Positions 45,192 through 57,620 of a stretch of DNA of 64,000 bases are shown piece by piece. The position numbers were made by a program, and so were the translations under genes. The notes under the pieces were generated by a model, which saw nothing but the letters and a program-made list of their open reading frames with translations, was not told the DNA's origin and did no database searches. Numbering within the stretch: position 1 is the stretch's first letter; the number at the start of each line of letters is the position of its first letter. Location: the NCBI GenBank assembly GCA_013112555.1, contig JABFGK010000001.1, forward strand, positions 1,214,581 through 1,278,580, given 5' to 3'. Source of the DNA: Planctomycetota bacterium. GTDB taxonomy: Bacteria > Planctomycetota > Phycisphaerae > Phycisphaerales > UBA5793.

Positions 45192-46268
45192 CTATTGGTC
45201 GTGTCCCAGCAGTTCGGGCATTTCGTGGCCGGCGTCGATCAGGGTACGCTCTCGGCGGGCCAGTTCCAGATCGTGTTGGACCATCATGGCGGCCAACGCC
45301 TCGACTGAGGTCTGGGGCGTCCAGCCGAGCTGTTGTTTCGCTTTTGTCGCGTCGCCGAGTAGTTGTTCCACTTCAGCCGGCCGGAAATAGCGCGGGTCGA
45401 TTTCGACAAAATCGCGATAGTCCAGATCGAGTTCGGCAAAGCAGAGTTTGCAGAAGTCGCGGACGCTGATCATCTTACCGGTGGCGACGACGTAGTCGTC
45501 CGGCTGATCCTGCTGGAGCATGAGCCACATGGCTTCGACATAGTCGCCGGCGTATCCCCAGTCGCGTTGGGCGTCGAGATTTCCCATGTACAATTTTTTC
45601 TGCAGTCCCATCTTGATGCGCCCGACGGCGCGCGTGATCTTTCGCGTGACAAAGGTCTCGCCTCGTCTCGGGGATTCGTGATTGAACAGGATGCCGCAGG
45701 ACGCATGCAAGTCGTAGGACTCGCGGTAGTTCACCGTCATCCAGTGGCCGAAGACTTTGGCGACGCCATAGGGGCTGCGCGGGTAAAAGGGAGTCGTTTC
45801 GCGCTGCGGCACTTCCTGGACGAGGCCGAACATCTCGGAACTCGACGCCTGGTAGTAGCGGACGCGAGCCGAGCGTTGTGCCTGATGATTGCGGACGGCT
45901 TCGAGCAACTTGGCCGTCCCCATGGCAACGGTGTCGGCGGTGTAGATCGGCATGTCGAAGGACACGCGGACGTGTGACTGGGCCCCGAGGTTGTAGACCT
46001 CATCGGGATCGATTTCGGCCATGAGGCGGGCCAGCACGTTTCCATCGGTCAGATCGCCGTAATGCAGATGGAGATGCGCATCCTGCACATGCGGGTCCTG
46101 ATAGATGTGATTGAGTCGATCGGTGTTGAACGAACTGGATCGGCGGATGATGCCGTGAACCTGGTATCCCTTCCCCAGGAGAAACTCAGCTAGGTAGGAA
46201 CCGTCCTGGCCGGTGATTCCAGTGATGAGGGCCGTTTTCCCGTTTGTGCCTGCCGTCGTGCGGTCCAT
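45192..46268 (-). CDS. gmd: GDP-mannose 4,6-dehydratase
   Basis: 358 residues. It converts GDP-mannose to GDP-4-keto-6-deoxymannose, the precursor of fucose- and rhamnose-type sugars. It has the NADP site [34 protein letters not shown], the catalytic region [20 protein letters not shown], the YxxxK pair in [16 protein letters not shown], and [18 protein letters not shown]. It probably supplies deoxysugar for the glycosyltransferases in the window. First gene of the likely operon running to upp. Confidence 0.96.
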   Translation of the reverse strand: MDRTTAGTNGKTALITGITGQDGSYLAEFLLGKGYQVHGIIRRSSSFNTDRLNHIYQDPHVQDAHLHLHYGDLTDGNVLARLMAEIDPDEVYNLGAQSHVRVSFDMPIYTADTVAMGTAKLLEAVRNHQAQRSARVRYYQASSSEMFGLVQEVPQRETTPFYPRSPYGVAKVFGHWMTVNYRESYDLHASCGILFNHESPRRGETFVTRKITRAVGRIKMGLQKKLYMGNLDAQRDWGYAGDYVEAMWLMLQQDQPDDYVVATGKMISVRDFCKLCFAELDLDYRDFVEIDPRYFRPAEVEQLLGDATKAKQQLGWTPQTSVEALAAMMVQHDLELARRERTLIDAGHEMPELLGHDQ

Positions 46269-46538
46269 GCTGTGATCCTCAGTCCGTGGGGTCGTGAAGC
46301 AGTCAGCCGGCCTGTGGCGATGGCCACAAGGATGGACTGACCGTCTGATAACTTCCGGTACCTGTAGTTTATGTCAGCGCAAAGGCTCCGAGTGGCTTTT
46401 TCGACAGAAGGCAGGTGATTCCTCAGCCAGAGTCACGGGCATTTGCGGATTCGATCCGCCTCGGCGTATCTGTGATGGCTGCCGTCTATGATTGCCATTA
46501 TCAGACGGTTCTGCACTGATTTCGTCACGGAGTTTCAC

Positions 46539-48953
46539 ATGGCCATTACCCGCTTGCGCACCGCTGGAGTCCCCGTTTCGGTCGTCAGATTCATCCTCAG
46601 CATCACTGCTGTACTGTGTGTATCACACACGGCCGTGGGGGGGCCGCAGGCCGAGCCGGAGACACGCCCGTTTGCTGAGCAGCCGTATCACGGGATCTCC
46701 GTGGGGAATTACACGCTCCCTGATGACCAGGGGGCACGGTGCATCGTCGGCTGGATCTACCCCGGGCCACTGGAAGGGACCGGCTTCAACTCGAAGTTCG
46801 TCAATCGAGGTGAGTTCATTCTGGCGATCAATGGGCAGGAGATCTCGTCGGCTGATGAGTTCCAGGATGCAATCAGCCTGCTCGCCCCTGGGGACGAGGT
46901 TCAACTCAAGGTCCAGCGCACGAACCCGCCGAACAGTGGTTCGCTCCCGACGCCGGGAGCCGGGACGGAGGTCGAGACGGTGTCCTTCACGCTTGCTTCG
47001 CGGGCTGATTGGCAGGGGCCGGTATCGCGTGTCGAGGTCCCGGATGTGCCGAAGGTGCCGGCCGGGCTCGACGGGCTCGGTGAGGAGCCAACGCCACTGG
47101 AGGCGTTTGTCAACGCACACGTGATCGAGCAGGGACTCGATGAGCCAATCAGAAAACTCGAGGACTACTTTGTCGAATCGCTCAACAAGAGTTACGGGCT
47201 CAACATGCTGTCCTATGTTGCCTACGGCTTCCACCATCCAACGCGACTCAGCGAGATGCAGCAGGCACTGACCGACCCGTTGGCCGGCATCGCTTCCGAT
47301 CCATCGGGCTTGACGTCGTATGTTCGCGGCAACCTGGACATCGTGTCCGATGTGCATCGGGCCAGGATGGAGGTCAAGACGGCCCCGGATTGGGCAGACC
47401 CGAGCACGGTGGCACTCACAATCGTGCGGGCTGTGGAGGCGGCACACATACGGCTCGATGCAGCGTTTTTCCAGGTCTCCGATGCACAGCGGAGGGATCT
47501 GCCGGCAACGATGCGTGAGATGACGGATCTGGTGGCCAACGAGTTCTATATCAACTCGAGCCCGGACCCCCAGCGTCTCATACGAGCACTGAATACGAGC
47601 GGTCAGATTGACTTCGATGCGCTGATGGCCGCTGCCGACGAGTTCGGTGCATTCATGCCGTATGCCGAAGCACCGGATGTGGCAGGGGCTGGGACCGTGC
47701 CGCTGCCTGACGGCCTCGTGAATGCGGTGACCGGCGACGTGCTGGCCATCGTTCAAGCCGGGAAGGACTGGATCATCTATGGCGGCTCAGGCGCCAATGA
47801 GTACGACATGTCGCTCCTGTCGGTCGTCGTCGATGCCGGGGGGAATGATGTGTATCGCTACCCGAGTCAACAGCGGCCGACGGTGCAGGCGATTATTGAT
47901 TTTGCGGGCAATGACCGTTATGTGGCATCGGGCTCCAGTGACGGGCCGGGAAGCGCCATGCTCGGTGTGAATCTGATTGTGGATCATGCCGGCAATGACC
48001 GGTATGAGGGAGCGGGCCGGTCGTGTGGCGTGGGCATGATGGGCGTCGGTGTGATACTCGATCACGGTGGTGCGGATCAGTACACGGGAACGCGCTGGTC
48101 GCTCGGGGCCGCGTTCTACGGGCTTGGGGCAATTATCGATCTGGGCAACCAGTCTGACGTGTACACGGCGCACCATTTCAGTCAGGCCATCGGTGGCCCG
48201 CGCGGATTCGGGCTGATTCTGGACCAGGCCGGGCGTGATCTGTATCGCTGCAACGGTCCGATCCCGAGCGGGTACGGGACGGATGCGGTGTATGCCGGCA
48301 TCAGTCAGGGGGTTGGGTTCGGGGTGCGCGGCTATGACACCGGTGGCATCGGCCTGCTGGCCGATCTGGGCGGGGCAGACCGGTACGAAGCCGGCGAGTT
48401 CAGTCAGGGCGGCGCGTACTACTGGGGGTTGGGGATTCTGTATGATCGGGCCGGGCGGGATCTGTATTACGGCAATCGGTACGGCCAGGCATTTGCCGCA
48501 CATCAGGCGTTGGGGGTCCTGGCCGATGACGGCGGCGATGATACCTACTGGGGCATGACGGCAGCCACGCAATCGGGGTCCTGGGATATCTGTTCGACGC
48601 TCCTGATCGACCGTGGCGGCAATGACACCTATCAGGCTGACGGCCTGGCCCAGGGTGGCGCATCGATGCAAGCGATTGCCTGGCTGGTCGATCTTGATGG
48701 GTCGGACCGGTACAGCGCACCGAACGGTTCGACACAGGGCCAATCCGGCGGCAACAGTTACCACTACGAGGCGACCGGCTGTTACAGTTGGTCGATGCTC
48801 CTCGATGCCGGTGGCACGCCGGACATGTACTCGCGGTCCGATCGATCAGACGGTATGGTCATCTCGACCGGGAGTGCGACTCCGAAGAAACCCGAGAACA
48901 GCGGATTGCACGGGCTGTTTATTGATACGGCTGAGCGGGTGACGTTTGACTAG
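46539..48953 (+). CDS. Secreted PDZ protein with twelve DxxGxDxY repeats
   Basis: About 804 residues. The start at 46539 (GGAG upstream) opens a signal peptide (VVRFILSITAVLCVSHTAVG). A PDZ-like domain spans about 40-140 (FVNRGEFILAINGQEISSAD, LLAPGDEVQLKVQR). A helical middle follows. Residues 428-765 then hold twelve repeats with the core aliphatic-D-x-x-G-x-D-x-Y: VVVDAGGNDVY, AIIDFAGNDRY, LIVDHAGNDRY, VILDHGGADQY, LILDQAGRDLY, LLADLGGADRY, ILYDRAGRDLY, VLADDGGDDTY, LLIDRGGNDTY, WLVDLDGSDRY and two variants with an extra residue. The spacing suggests a calcium-binding beta-solenoid or beta-propeller on the outside. I know no named family. Confidence 0.8.
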   Translation: MAITRLRTAGVPVSVVRFILSITAVLCVSHTAVGGPQAEPETRPFAEQPYHGISVGNYTLPDDQGARCIVGWIYPGPLEGTGFNSKFVNRGEFILAINGQEISSADEFQDAISLLAPGDEVQLKVQRTNPPNSGSLPTPGAGTEVETVSFTLASRADWQGPVSRVEVPDVPKVPAGLDGLGEEPTPLEAFVNAHVIEQGLDEPIRKLEDYFVESLNKSYGLNMLSYVAYGFHHPTRLSEMQQALTDPLAGIASDPSGLTSYVRGNLDIVSDVHRARMEVKTAPDWADPSTVALTIVRAVEAAHIRLDAAFFQVSDAQRRDLPATMREMTDLVANEFYINSSPDPQRLIRALNTSGQIDFDALMAAADEFGAFMPYAEAPDVAGAGTVPLPDGLVNAVTGDVLAIVQAGKDWIIYGGSGANEYDMSLLSVVVDAGGNDVYRYPSQQRPTVQAIIDFAGNDRYVASGSSDGPGSAMLGVNLIVDHAGNDRYEGAGRSCGVGMMGVGVILDHGGADQYTGTRWSLGAAFYGLGAIIDLGNQSDVYTAHHFSQAIGGPRGFGLILDQAGRDLYRCNGPIPSGYGTDAVYAGISQGVGFGVRGYDTGGIGLLADLGGADRYEAGEFSQGGAYYWGLGILYDRAGRDLYYGNRYGQAFAAHQALGVLADDGGDDTYWGMTAATQSGSWDICSTLLIDRGGNDTYQADGLAQGGASMQAIAWLVDLDGSDRYSAPNGSTQGQSGGNSYHYEATGCYSWSMLLDAGGTPDMYSRSDRSDGMVISTGSATPKKPENSGLHGLFIDTAERVTFD

Positions 48954-49443
48954 CGTGCGGCTCGTTGGAGCGCACTTCGTCCGCCCTCCGGGCGGCGTTC
49001 GCTCGTGGCGTGTGCCTGTCCGGCGGCTGAAGCCGCCGGCTACGTTCGTGCGCCCTGACGGGCGAGGGAGGAGAGAAGATGGATTCCCGCGTGCGCGGGA
49101 ATGACGAGTAAGGAGAGGTGCCCGCTCCCTCACGGTCGCGGCTCGTCGGAAGAGAGGGTACACGGCAGCGTGCCCCGACAGAAGAGGAAGAGTGCCACTC
49201 AGGAGAGTGGCGATCCGAAGAGAAGAGGATGAAGGAGCCCGCTTGTTGACGCACGTGCGCCCTGACGGGCGAGGGAGGAGAGAAGATGGATTCCCGCGTG
49301 CGCGGGAATGACGAGTGAGGAGAGGTGCCCGCTCCCTCACGGTCGCGGCTCGTTGGAAGAGAGGGCACACGGCAATGTGCCCCACAGAAGAGGAAGCGTG
49401 TCACTTGGGCGAGTGGCGATCCGAGGCGGATTGCGAGGGTGGG
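48954..49443 (+). repeat. Palindrome-rich intergenic repeat with two 172-base direct copies
   Basis: There is no gene here. Two near-identical copies, 49047-49218 and 49254-49424, are offset by 207 bases. Each contains the 20-base palindrome ATTCCCGCG-TG-CGCGGGAAT (49083-49102; 49290-49309), resembling the dRS3-type repeats known from other bacteria, the 27-base block shared with 41199-41225, and several short hairpins. Outside the copies are a CCGCCC/GGGCGG hairpin (48981-48995) and a CCGGCGGCT hairpin near 49020-49040. It lies between two convergent genes, where it may act in transcript ending. Confidence 0.85.
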
Positions 49444-50561
49444 TTATTGTGATTGCAGGTTCTGCGCGCGGACTTCGAGTTCTTTGTAGCCGTCTGCATC
49501 CCACTTGGGCATTTTTGCCTTCTTGAGGTACTGGAGTGCCAGTTTGAGTTCGGTCAGTGCCTCACCGGGTTTTTCCTGTGCTTCGGCAATGTCAGCCAGC
49601 AGTTTATGTGAATGGCCGACCCACTCGGCCGTATCGGCGTTCGCTTTTTCTGCGTAGCGTCGTTCCGCCCAGGCGAGCGTGGGGCGCAGCCAGATGAGTG
49701 CGTTCTTGATATCGCCGACTTTGAACCAGGCATGAGCGATGGACCAGTCGGCCACGAGTTTGGCCTGTTCGTTGGTCGCGGTCTGCCAATGGTACTCGCG
49801 TGCTTTTTGCAGGGCAGCGAGGGCTTGATCGTGTTCGCCCATGTCTGAATACGTCCAGCCGAGGTTGTTCCATAGGGGGCCGAGCCATGATTCGATCCCA
49901 CCTTCCTCGGCTGCTGCGATCCCTTTCTTGCCCCATTCGATTTGCTGTTCCGGTCCTGCCGTGATGGCCACCATGTGGGCCGCATCGACGGCTCGGTCAT
50001 GCAGCTCGTACTCCAGGCAGTACGCATACATGTCCTTGAAGGTGGCCGTGGCAGTCTCGTTGTCGCCGCGTTTCCATTCGAAGCGTCCCTTGACCCCGAT
50101 GTAGCGCGACCAGCCGGCCGGTTCCTCGCTGGAGGCCAGTTCGGCAGCGCGTTCAAGCCAGACCGCCCCTTCGTCAGGACGATCCTGGATCAGATGTGAA
50201 CGTGCAACCTGCGAGAGCGCCTCGATGAGCGTGGCTGTATCGGTCGGCGCTGCCTGTGCCGCTGAGGCTGCTTTTTCGTAGAGTTTCTGAGCGTCGGCAT
50301 ACGAGCGCGACCTGAACAGATTGTCGGCTTCGGTCATCAGTAATCGGGCCGGACTCAATGTCATTGAGTGGCTCTCCTGTCGTTTATTGTCGGGGTCGAG
50401 TGAGTGTGTCGGGCAGTGATGGCAGCCAAGTTGAGCAAGTGCCAGGCAGGTCGCCCAGACGGCAGCGGGATGCACGCGGCGAGTTCTGGATGGCAACAGC
50501 CGCTTGAGCGTGGGCCGGCAACGATCGGGATGTGATGCTCCGGCAGGATGGTGGTCTGGAG

Positions 50562-50574
<13 letters not shown>
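49444..50574 (-). CDS. TPR-like repeat lipoprotein
   Basis: 376 residues. A Cys in LALAQLGCHH resembles a lipobox near residue 51, although the sequence before it is basic and long; a start at SMTLSPARLLM without the signal is an alternative. The rest is alpha-helical TPR-type repeat (MTEADNLFRSRSYADAQKLY, YSDMGEHDQALAALQKAREY, EKPGEALTELKLALQYLKKA). Such proteins mediate protein contacts. The first 13 bases overlap the end of the MoxR gene, so it is probably co-transcribed. Confidence 0.78.
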
Positions 50575-51638
<1,064 letters not shown>

Positions 51639-51684
51639 GTTCGAAGCATCATAGCGCAGGCACGATGCCGGCGTCAGTGGGATG

Positions 51685-52749
51685 TCATGCGGACATATCG
51701 TTGACGGCGTTGATCAACATGCGGACGCGGCCCCAGTCTCGGCGTGTGTGATGGAATGCGAGGCGGGGGAGATCGCGGAACTCTCGCTCGCTGTCGTAGG
51801 CGGCACACTGGACCATCTTGCCGCTCTCGATGAGATCGCCAAACTGCTCATTCAATGCCTCAATGTGTTCCTCGGTCAGCGGCGTCCGCAGGCGCATGAC
51901 GAAGTCGCGGCCGACATAGCGCTGGGAGTGGTAGTTTCGATAGAAGTGCAGGATGTGGTTTGCGGCATCCTCTTCATCTTTGGCAAGGTGGAACAGTTCC
52001 ATATCCTCCGGGTTGATCATGCCGCGTTCGAGCAACTGTTCGCGCACATAGGATTGCCATTCGAGCCAGTAGCCGTTGGGTGCCAGTGCGCCGTCGGTAT
52101 CGCCGGACAAGAGGACAATGGGGACCATCGCTGATTTGCCGGTTTGAATGAGGGTGAGCGTTTCGAAGTTCTCGTCCTGTGTCCCGAAGCCGCCGGGAAA
52201 GAGGGCCACGGCATTTGACTGGCTCACAAAGACGAGTTTCCGGGTGAAGAAGTAGCGGAAGTTAATAAGTTTCTCATCGCCGGCAATGATCGAGTTTGCC
52301 GTTGTTTCGAACGGCAGGCGAATGGCAACACCGAAACTCGCCTCGCGCCCGGGGCCTTCGTGGCCGGCTTTCATGATGCCGTCGCCGGCACCGGTGATGA
52401 TCATCCATCCGGCCGCAGCCATCGTGCGTGCAAAGGCCACGGCGGCAAGATAGTCGGGATGTTCTTCCGGCGTTCTCGCTGAGCCGAAGATACTGATCTT
52501 GTTCGTCGGGCGGTAGTCGGCAAAGACGTTAAATGCGTATCGCAGTTCCTTCAGCGCGCTGTTAAGGAGTTTCAACTCTCCGCCATGCCGGCCTTCCGGG
52601 AGAAGTTTGACCGTGGTCTGGAGCATTTCAACGATCTGACGCCCCTCCATCGTGTCCGGGTCGGCTCCAACAGATCGTGCCAGGTTGTCAATCGCATCAG
52701 TGACCACGGGGTCATGAGGGTCCAGGATCGGTTCGTGCTCTCGTGTCAC
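51685..52749 (-). CDS. LOG family protein (nucleotide 5'-monophosphate hydrolase-like)
   Basis: 354 residues, longer than the usual 190-250. The fold has ISIFGSARTPEEHPDYLAAV, GWMIITGAGDGIMKAGHEGP and the signature LFPGGFGTQDENFETLTLIQ (PGGxGTxxE). Family members cleave ribose phosphate from cytokinin nucleotides or other nucleoside monophosphates. The extra N- and C-terminal segments of about 80 residues each are not recognised. The start is GTG at 52749 after a GGTGG. Confidence 0.9.
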   Translation of the reverse strand: MTREHEPILDPHDPVVTDAIDNLARSVGADPDTMEGRQIVEMLQTTVKLLPEGRHGGELKLLNSALKELRYAFNVFADYRPTNKISIFGSARTPEEHPDYLAAVAFARTMAAAGWMIITGAGDGIMKAGHEGPGREASFGVAIRLPFETTANSIIAGDEKLINFRYFFTRKLVFVSQSNAVALFPGGFGTQDENFETLTLIQTGKSAMVPIVLLSGDTDGALAPNGYWLEWQSYVREQLLERGMINPEDMELFHLAKDEEDAANHILHFYRNYHSQRYVGRDFVMRLRTPLTEEHIEALNEQFGDLIESGKMVQCAAYDSEREFRDLPRLAFHHTRRDWGRVRMLINAVNDMSA

Positions 52750-52821
52750 GCACCACCTCTTTCTACTATCGATATACGATAATCGGGTTTTCGCGAGTTG
52801 AATCAGGGCGAAACGGCCGGG

Positions 52822-55800
52822 CTACCCACCCTGTCGTGATTCTTGAGACTCAGCAGCCTCAGCCTCCCCGCTTGCGGCCGAGGGCTGAGTGCCGATGACC
52901 CGCCTGCGGCCCTGATCATTGTGGGCAAAGGGTACGATCGACCGTACCGGTTCGTCCAGTGTGCCGGTGACGTGAATTCCAAGAAGGGCATCACGCAGCG
53001 ACTCCCAGATGTCAGTGAGCAGGGGCGTGCGCAGTCGGGCGGTGGTATTCAGCCACAAATCGAGGGCTCCGGAGTTGATATCTACGGTCCCGGCCCCATT
53101 GAGAACAACATTGGACGAATGGAGGGAGAGGTCCTCGATCTGCACAGAATCGCCCTGCAGGCAGAAAGAGAGGTCCACAAAGTCGAAGGCCGATGCGATC
53201 GGCAGCGAGAGCGAACTCAGTTGCAAGACGGCCATGATGACCGGTACATTGTACAGTTTCGCGTTGTATACCCGTGCCATTCCTCTGCCACGCCGGCTGT
53301 CTCGATTTCCCAACTCTCCGGCCACGGACAGTGAAGCCCGGGTGGTTCCCGATGAGTTTCCTTCGTCTGCAGCGCGATCCGGGCCTGTCTGTGCAGGGGG
53401 TGCCGGTTCGCCGTCGGGCGCAAGCAGGCCGGGCGGGTTGATCAGCGGTCCGATGCCGACGCCGTCCATAACGAGGTCGAAGTGATAGCCACCGGTTCGA
53501 TCGCTATCGGGCATGTCGATTCTGCCCTGAGCGGTGATATGGCCACCGTAACAGTCAGCAGAAAAACGGCTGAGCAGGAGTGCCGTGCCATCCGGGGCAG
53601 ACTCGATCTGTGCCATCCCGTTGGTGGCAGCCCGGTCTTTGACGCGCATGCGCTGTGCGTCGACCGTGATCAGGTAATCCACCGGTGCAGCAGAAGTGGG
53701 GGTGGAGGCGCGCGATGCCTCGACGTTGATGTTCGCGCGTAACTCAGTCACAGGGACACTGATATCGAGGGCTGCCGATTCGACACTCATGTTCGTGGTG
53801 AAGTCAAATGATGCCGGGCCGAGATGCGGGGTGCTGGTGCCGGCCTCATCGTCGGAGACGAGCGGTCTCGAATAGGTGAGTGTGGCATCCTCAATACGGA
53901 CCGGCTTGTCCGATCGAAGATCAATAGCATCGACGGCTTGGCGCGGGCTGTCGGGAATGAGCATTCGAACGCGGTTGCTGAGGTGGGTGGCGCTGCCGGA
54001 GTATGTCAGATCGGCCGATTGGAGTCGATCGCCGACAAAGCGGGTCCAGCCATTGAGTGTAAAGGAGCCGTCCTGAAAGTTGCCGGAGACCGAGTTGAGG
54101 TCGATCCGGCCGGGGGTGAGGCTGATGTTACCCAAAAGCGATGTCAGTTCGTACCGTTGCGAAGCCCAGGTGAAGTCTGCCCGGGTGGGGGTTGCATTGA
54201 TCACGTATTCGTGTAGAAGTCCTGCTTCGTCGAAGTGCAGGTTAAACGTTGCATTGCCTGACAATCGAGGGGCCCAGGACACGAGCCCATTGCCGGGTGC
54301 GTCGGGCGATTCCCCCTGATCGCTGACCGTATCATCAGCGAGCCTGCCGGTGGCCAAACCTAAGAACTCCTCGTTCAGGTTTGCTTCCGTCAACTCCCCG
54401 CTCATCGTGGCTGCCTGACCACCGGCCCAGGCATAGGTGCCGAGGAGTTGGAGCCGGCCGAGTGGTGAGCCGCTGCACTCCAGTTGCCCGCTCAGATTTG
54501 CGAAGCGGATCGTCTCATCGCCCAGGACCAGATGGCCGCCTGCGTCTGTGAGCCCGACGCGAGTGCCGTCCATCATGACGGAGATGGCCTTAGGGGCGAT
54601 GTCCATGCGATGGCTGGCCGACGCTCGTCCCCCGCCGGCGGTGTACTCCAGGATGAGATCAAACGCGCCTCTTGGATCGTACTGATCCCAGAATCGGGTT
54701 AATGTATCGCGTTGCTTCTGCTTAGCCAGTGAGCCGAGCAGGTCGCACAGATACGGGGCAAATGTCATGTTCGTGCCGTTGACCTGCACATCGATGACGG
54801 CTGGCTGGTCATTGACAGACCAGTCAACGGTTGCCTTGGCAGCGAGTTCTTCGGAGTCGTGGCGGCCGGTCAGGCTGTGGACGAGCAGGCGATCCTTGGA
54901 CAGATGTGCCTGTGCCGTCACGTTGTGGATGGGGTATTCGCCCGGCCATTGCCAATCGAGCGTGCCGAGCGCAGCCTGTTGCGCGCGTGCGGCTTCAGGT
55001 GACATTGAGGACGCGGATTCAAGCGTCAGGTCGATCTCGAAGCCGGTATGCTGTCGATCCTCAAAGAACTCGATGGGGCCGTTTGCCTCTACGGTTCCGT
55101 CAAGCATCAGGCCGGCGAGGAAGCGCGCGCCGTCAGAGAGTTGTCGGGGCTCATCCGGCGCTGTTGCCTCATCGTCGTCGGAGCCCCCGGTTCCCGGGAT
55201 GGCGTAAAAGAGCAGGGGATCGATCGGCGCTTCGGACACGGTCAGATTGAGATGCGACTTAATACGTCGTTCCGGGACGCGCACCCGGTCGATATACCCT
55301 GAGACGAGTGCCCGGGCTCCGGTCGGCCCTGCCAGGACGAGATCCTTGGTGATTTCGATGCGGCTCCATAGCCTATTCGCATTTCGCCGGCGATCAGATA
55401 CACCGGGTAGGGAAACTCCTTGTACATCAGGCCGATGGAGCGGCCGGTTCGACTCAACCGCACGGTGGTCTCGGCGATGGTCGGGTTGCCCGGGCCGGCT
55501 TCGCGGGTTACATGGGTCGTAATATTAACTCGCCCTCCGAGTGCAAACACGGGTTTGTAGAGGCGCTGTTCGAGCGCGGCTCTCGTATCTTCAAGTGCTT
55601 GGCGCTCCCGGTCCGTATGCTCGTCACTGTTCAGGCTACTGATGATCCGGAGCAGTTCATCCCCGAGTTCCTCCACATCATCCGGAGTGATGAAGGCACC
55701 GGCTTCGTGGAGTGCTGTCGCGGAGGGTTCGTGCATGACCATGTTGATGGCTTTGCCGTTGCGCGCGCCCAGCGCATCCTTCAGGTGTCCTTCGATCGGC

Positions 55801-57509
55801 ACATTGGCTGCGACGATATCGAGGTCGATCTCTGGGGTCGGGCCCAGGTGCTCGATGCGGCCGGACATGATAATGCCTTCCCCGTCCGGTCCGCTGGCGG
55901 CCAGGTCGGTGATCTCGACGCCCTGGGCATCGAACCAGATCGTCCCCATGATGCCCGTCAGTGGGTAGGGAAACGCAGACACGAGGCCGCTGGCGGTCTT
56001 AATCGTGATGCGCCCATCAAAGCCAAGCGGGGAATCCTCCTGCACGGGTCGAGGAGCCTCGAATGATGGCAGGGTTTGAAAGCGGCCGGTTGAGAGCCAC
56101 TCATCCTGCCCCCAGAGTGCTGACAGATAACTGCCTTCCTGTTGCAGATCTGTTTTGAGGACGTTGCGATAGAGGTGAATATCTGCATCGATGATGCCCT
56201 GCAGGGTGACGGCATCCTTGAGTTGTCGCTCGATCCACGACCGCTGCGGCTGAGGCACCGCAGCGAGCACGGTCAGGTCGCGCTGCAGATCAAACTCGTC
56301 GACTTTGAACCAGAGGTCAAAATCCGGGATCATCAGTTTCGGGGTCTCGCCGTCGGTGTGCAGCAGGGGGCCGAACTGCCCGCTGAGTCGATATCGTACA
56401 CCTTCCAGCGCCCCGGACAGGCCGATCAGCTGGATTCCCTTCTCATGCATGTAGATCGAGCCTTGCACATCGGTGAGGCGCGGACCGACTGATGACGGTT
56501 CATCGCCGGGCTCGGAATCACCCTGCGCGTTGCCGTTCAATGCAGGTCGGATGGGGCATTGTCCAATCGATCCCGCTCATGTCGATGCGGACGCCGTACT
56601 TGCCGTCCGCGTCCACGATGAAACGAATTGACCCGAGCGGCCCGCGCGGCTCGATGAGCTCCCACCATTCACGAACCTGGGTCGGCAACAGGCCGGATCG
56701 GTCCGTGTCGAAGTTGATGCCGGTCACATCAAGAGACAGGGTGCCGGTCTCGATCCCGAGCCGCCCGAGGATCTCGATCGGCCTGACGACCCCGATCTCC
56801 GATTCCGATTGTGCCTGCGGCAGTTCGGTGAGGATGATCTGATATGACTCCTCAGAGGGCACGAGCGGCTGTGACGATGCCGTGTCTTCATCCGGTGCCA
56901 TTGGCAGCAGTTTGCCGTCCAGGTTCAGTGATCCGGTCGCTCGATACTCATGGGTGCGCGTGTCGTGGATTCCGACTTCGATTGTGGCATCCGTGACGAG
57001 GATGCTTGGCAGTTTCATTTGTTCCTGCTGCTTGCCTCCAGTGGCCGGCCGATTGAATGCGCCGACGCTGATGGTGTGATTGGTGGCGTCCTCACTGATC
57101 CGGATCAGGGGTTGATTGAGGACAATGCTCTCGACGACCAGGTGCATCCGGCGAACTGAGACCAGCGACAGTCGGATATCGGCCGTGGGTATACGAACGA
57201 GTTCGCCGGCCGGACCGTCGACGCCGGGCACGCGGACCTCGACGTCCTGCACCTGGAGCATGCCGCCCGAGAGATACCTGGCACTTCTCACTGTTACCTC
57301 GGCCCCGGTCATTTCGGACAGCGCCCGTTCCGTTCAAAGCGTGGAGTGAGGAACCAGGAACTGGTGACAATGCGATAGCCGATATACAGACACAGCGATA
57401 CGGCCACCAGCAGGGCAAACCCTGCGCGCGCCAGCCGGCGGCTCCACGAACGCTTCGTTCGCTTCCGGCTCACTTTCGCGTCAGTTTCGGCATGTATTCC
57501 GCTGGCCAT
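52822..57509 (-). CDS. Giant AsmA-like envelope protein (three frameshifts)
   Basis: Four ORFs on one strand read as one protein of about 1560 residues. 57509-57324 has a basic start and membrane helix (ARAGFALLVAVSLCLYIGY). 57324-56553 has the AsmA-like N-terminal barrel lead (ALSEMTGAEVTVRSARYLSG). 56553-55362 and 55362-52822 are beta-rich (VSGYIDRVRVPERRIKSHLN). The C-terminus has the family's closing pattern SSNVVLNGAGTVDINSGALD, LWLNTTARLRTPL and GIHVTGTLDEPV. The three joins are repaired by one base each at runs 57324-57326, 56553-56556 and 55362-55363. AsmA-like proteins bridge the periplasm and carry lipids to the outer membrane. Confidence 0.78.
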
Positions 57510-57620
57510 GCTACTTCAGTTCTGCAATCAACGCACCTGATGCACCCGGTCGATCCCCTGTGCTGATTCGTGTGGGTCCGACGCAGGCGCTCGGACAATG
57601 ATACACCGCTCGCATCGGAA

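Noticed and set aside
48846..49404. Two long minus-strand ORFs (179 and 161 codons) containing HSRARGNP and SFPRTRES repeats
   Set aside because: They are translations of the palindromic intergenic repeat in two frames; these peptide strings are well-known by-products of dispersed CCCGCG palindromes, and no ribosome site or other coding sign is present.
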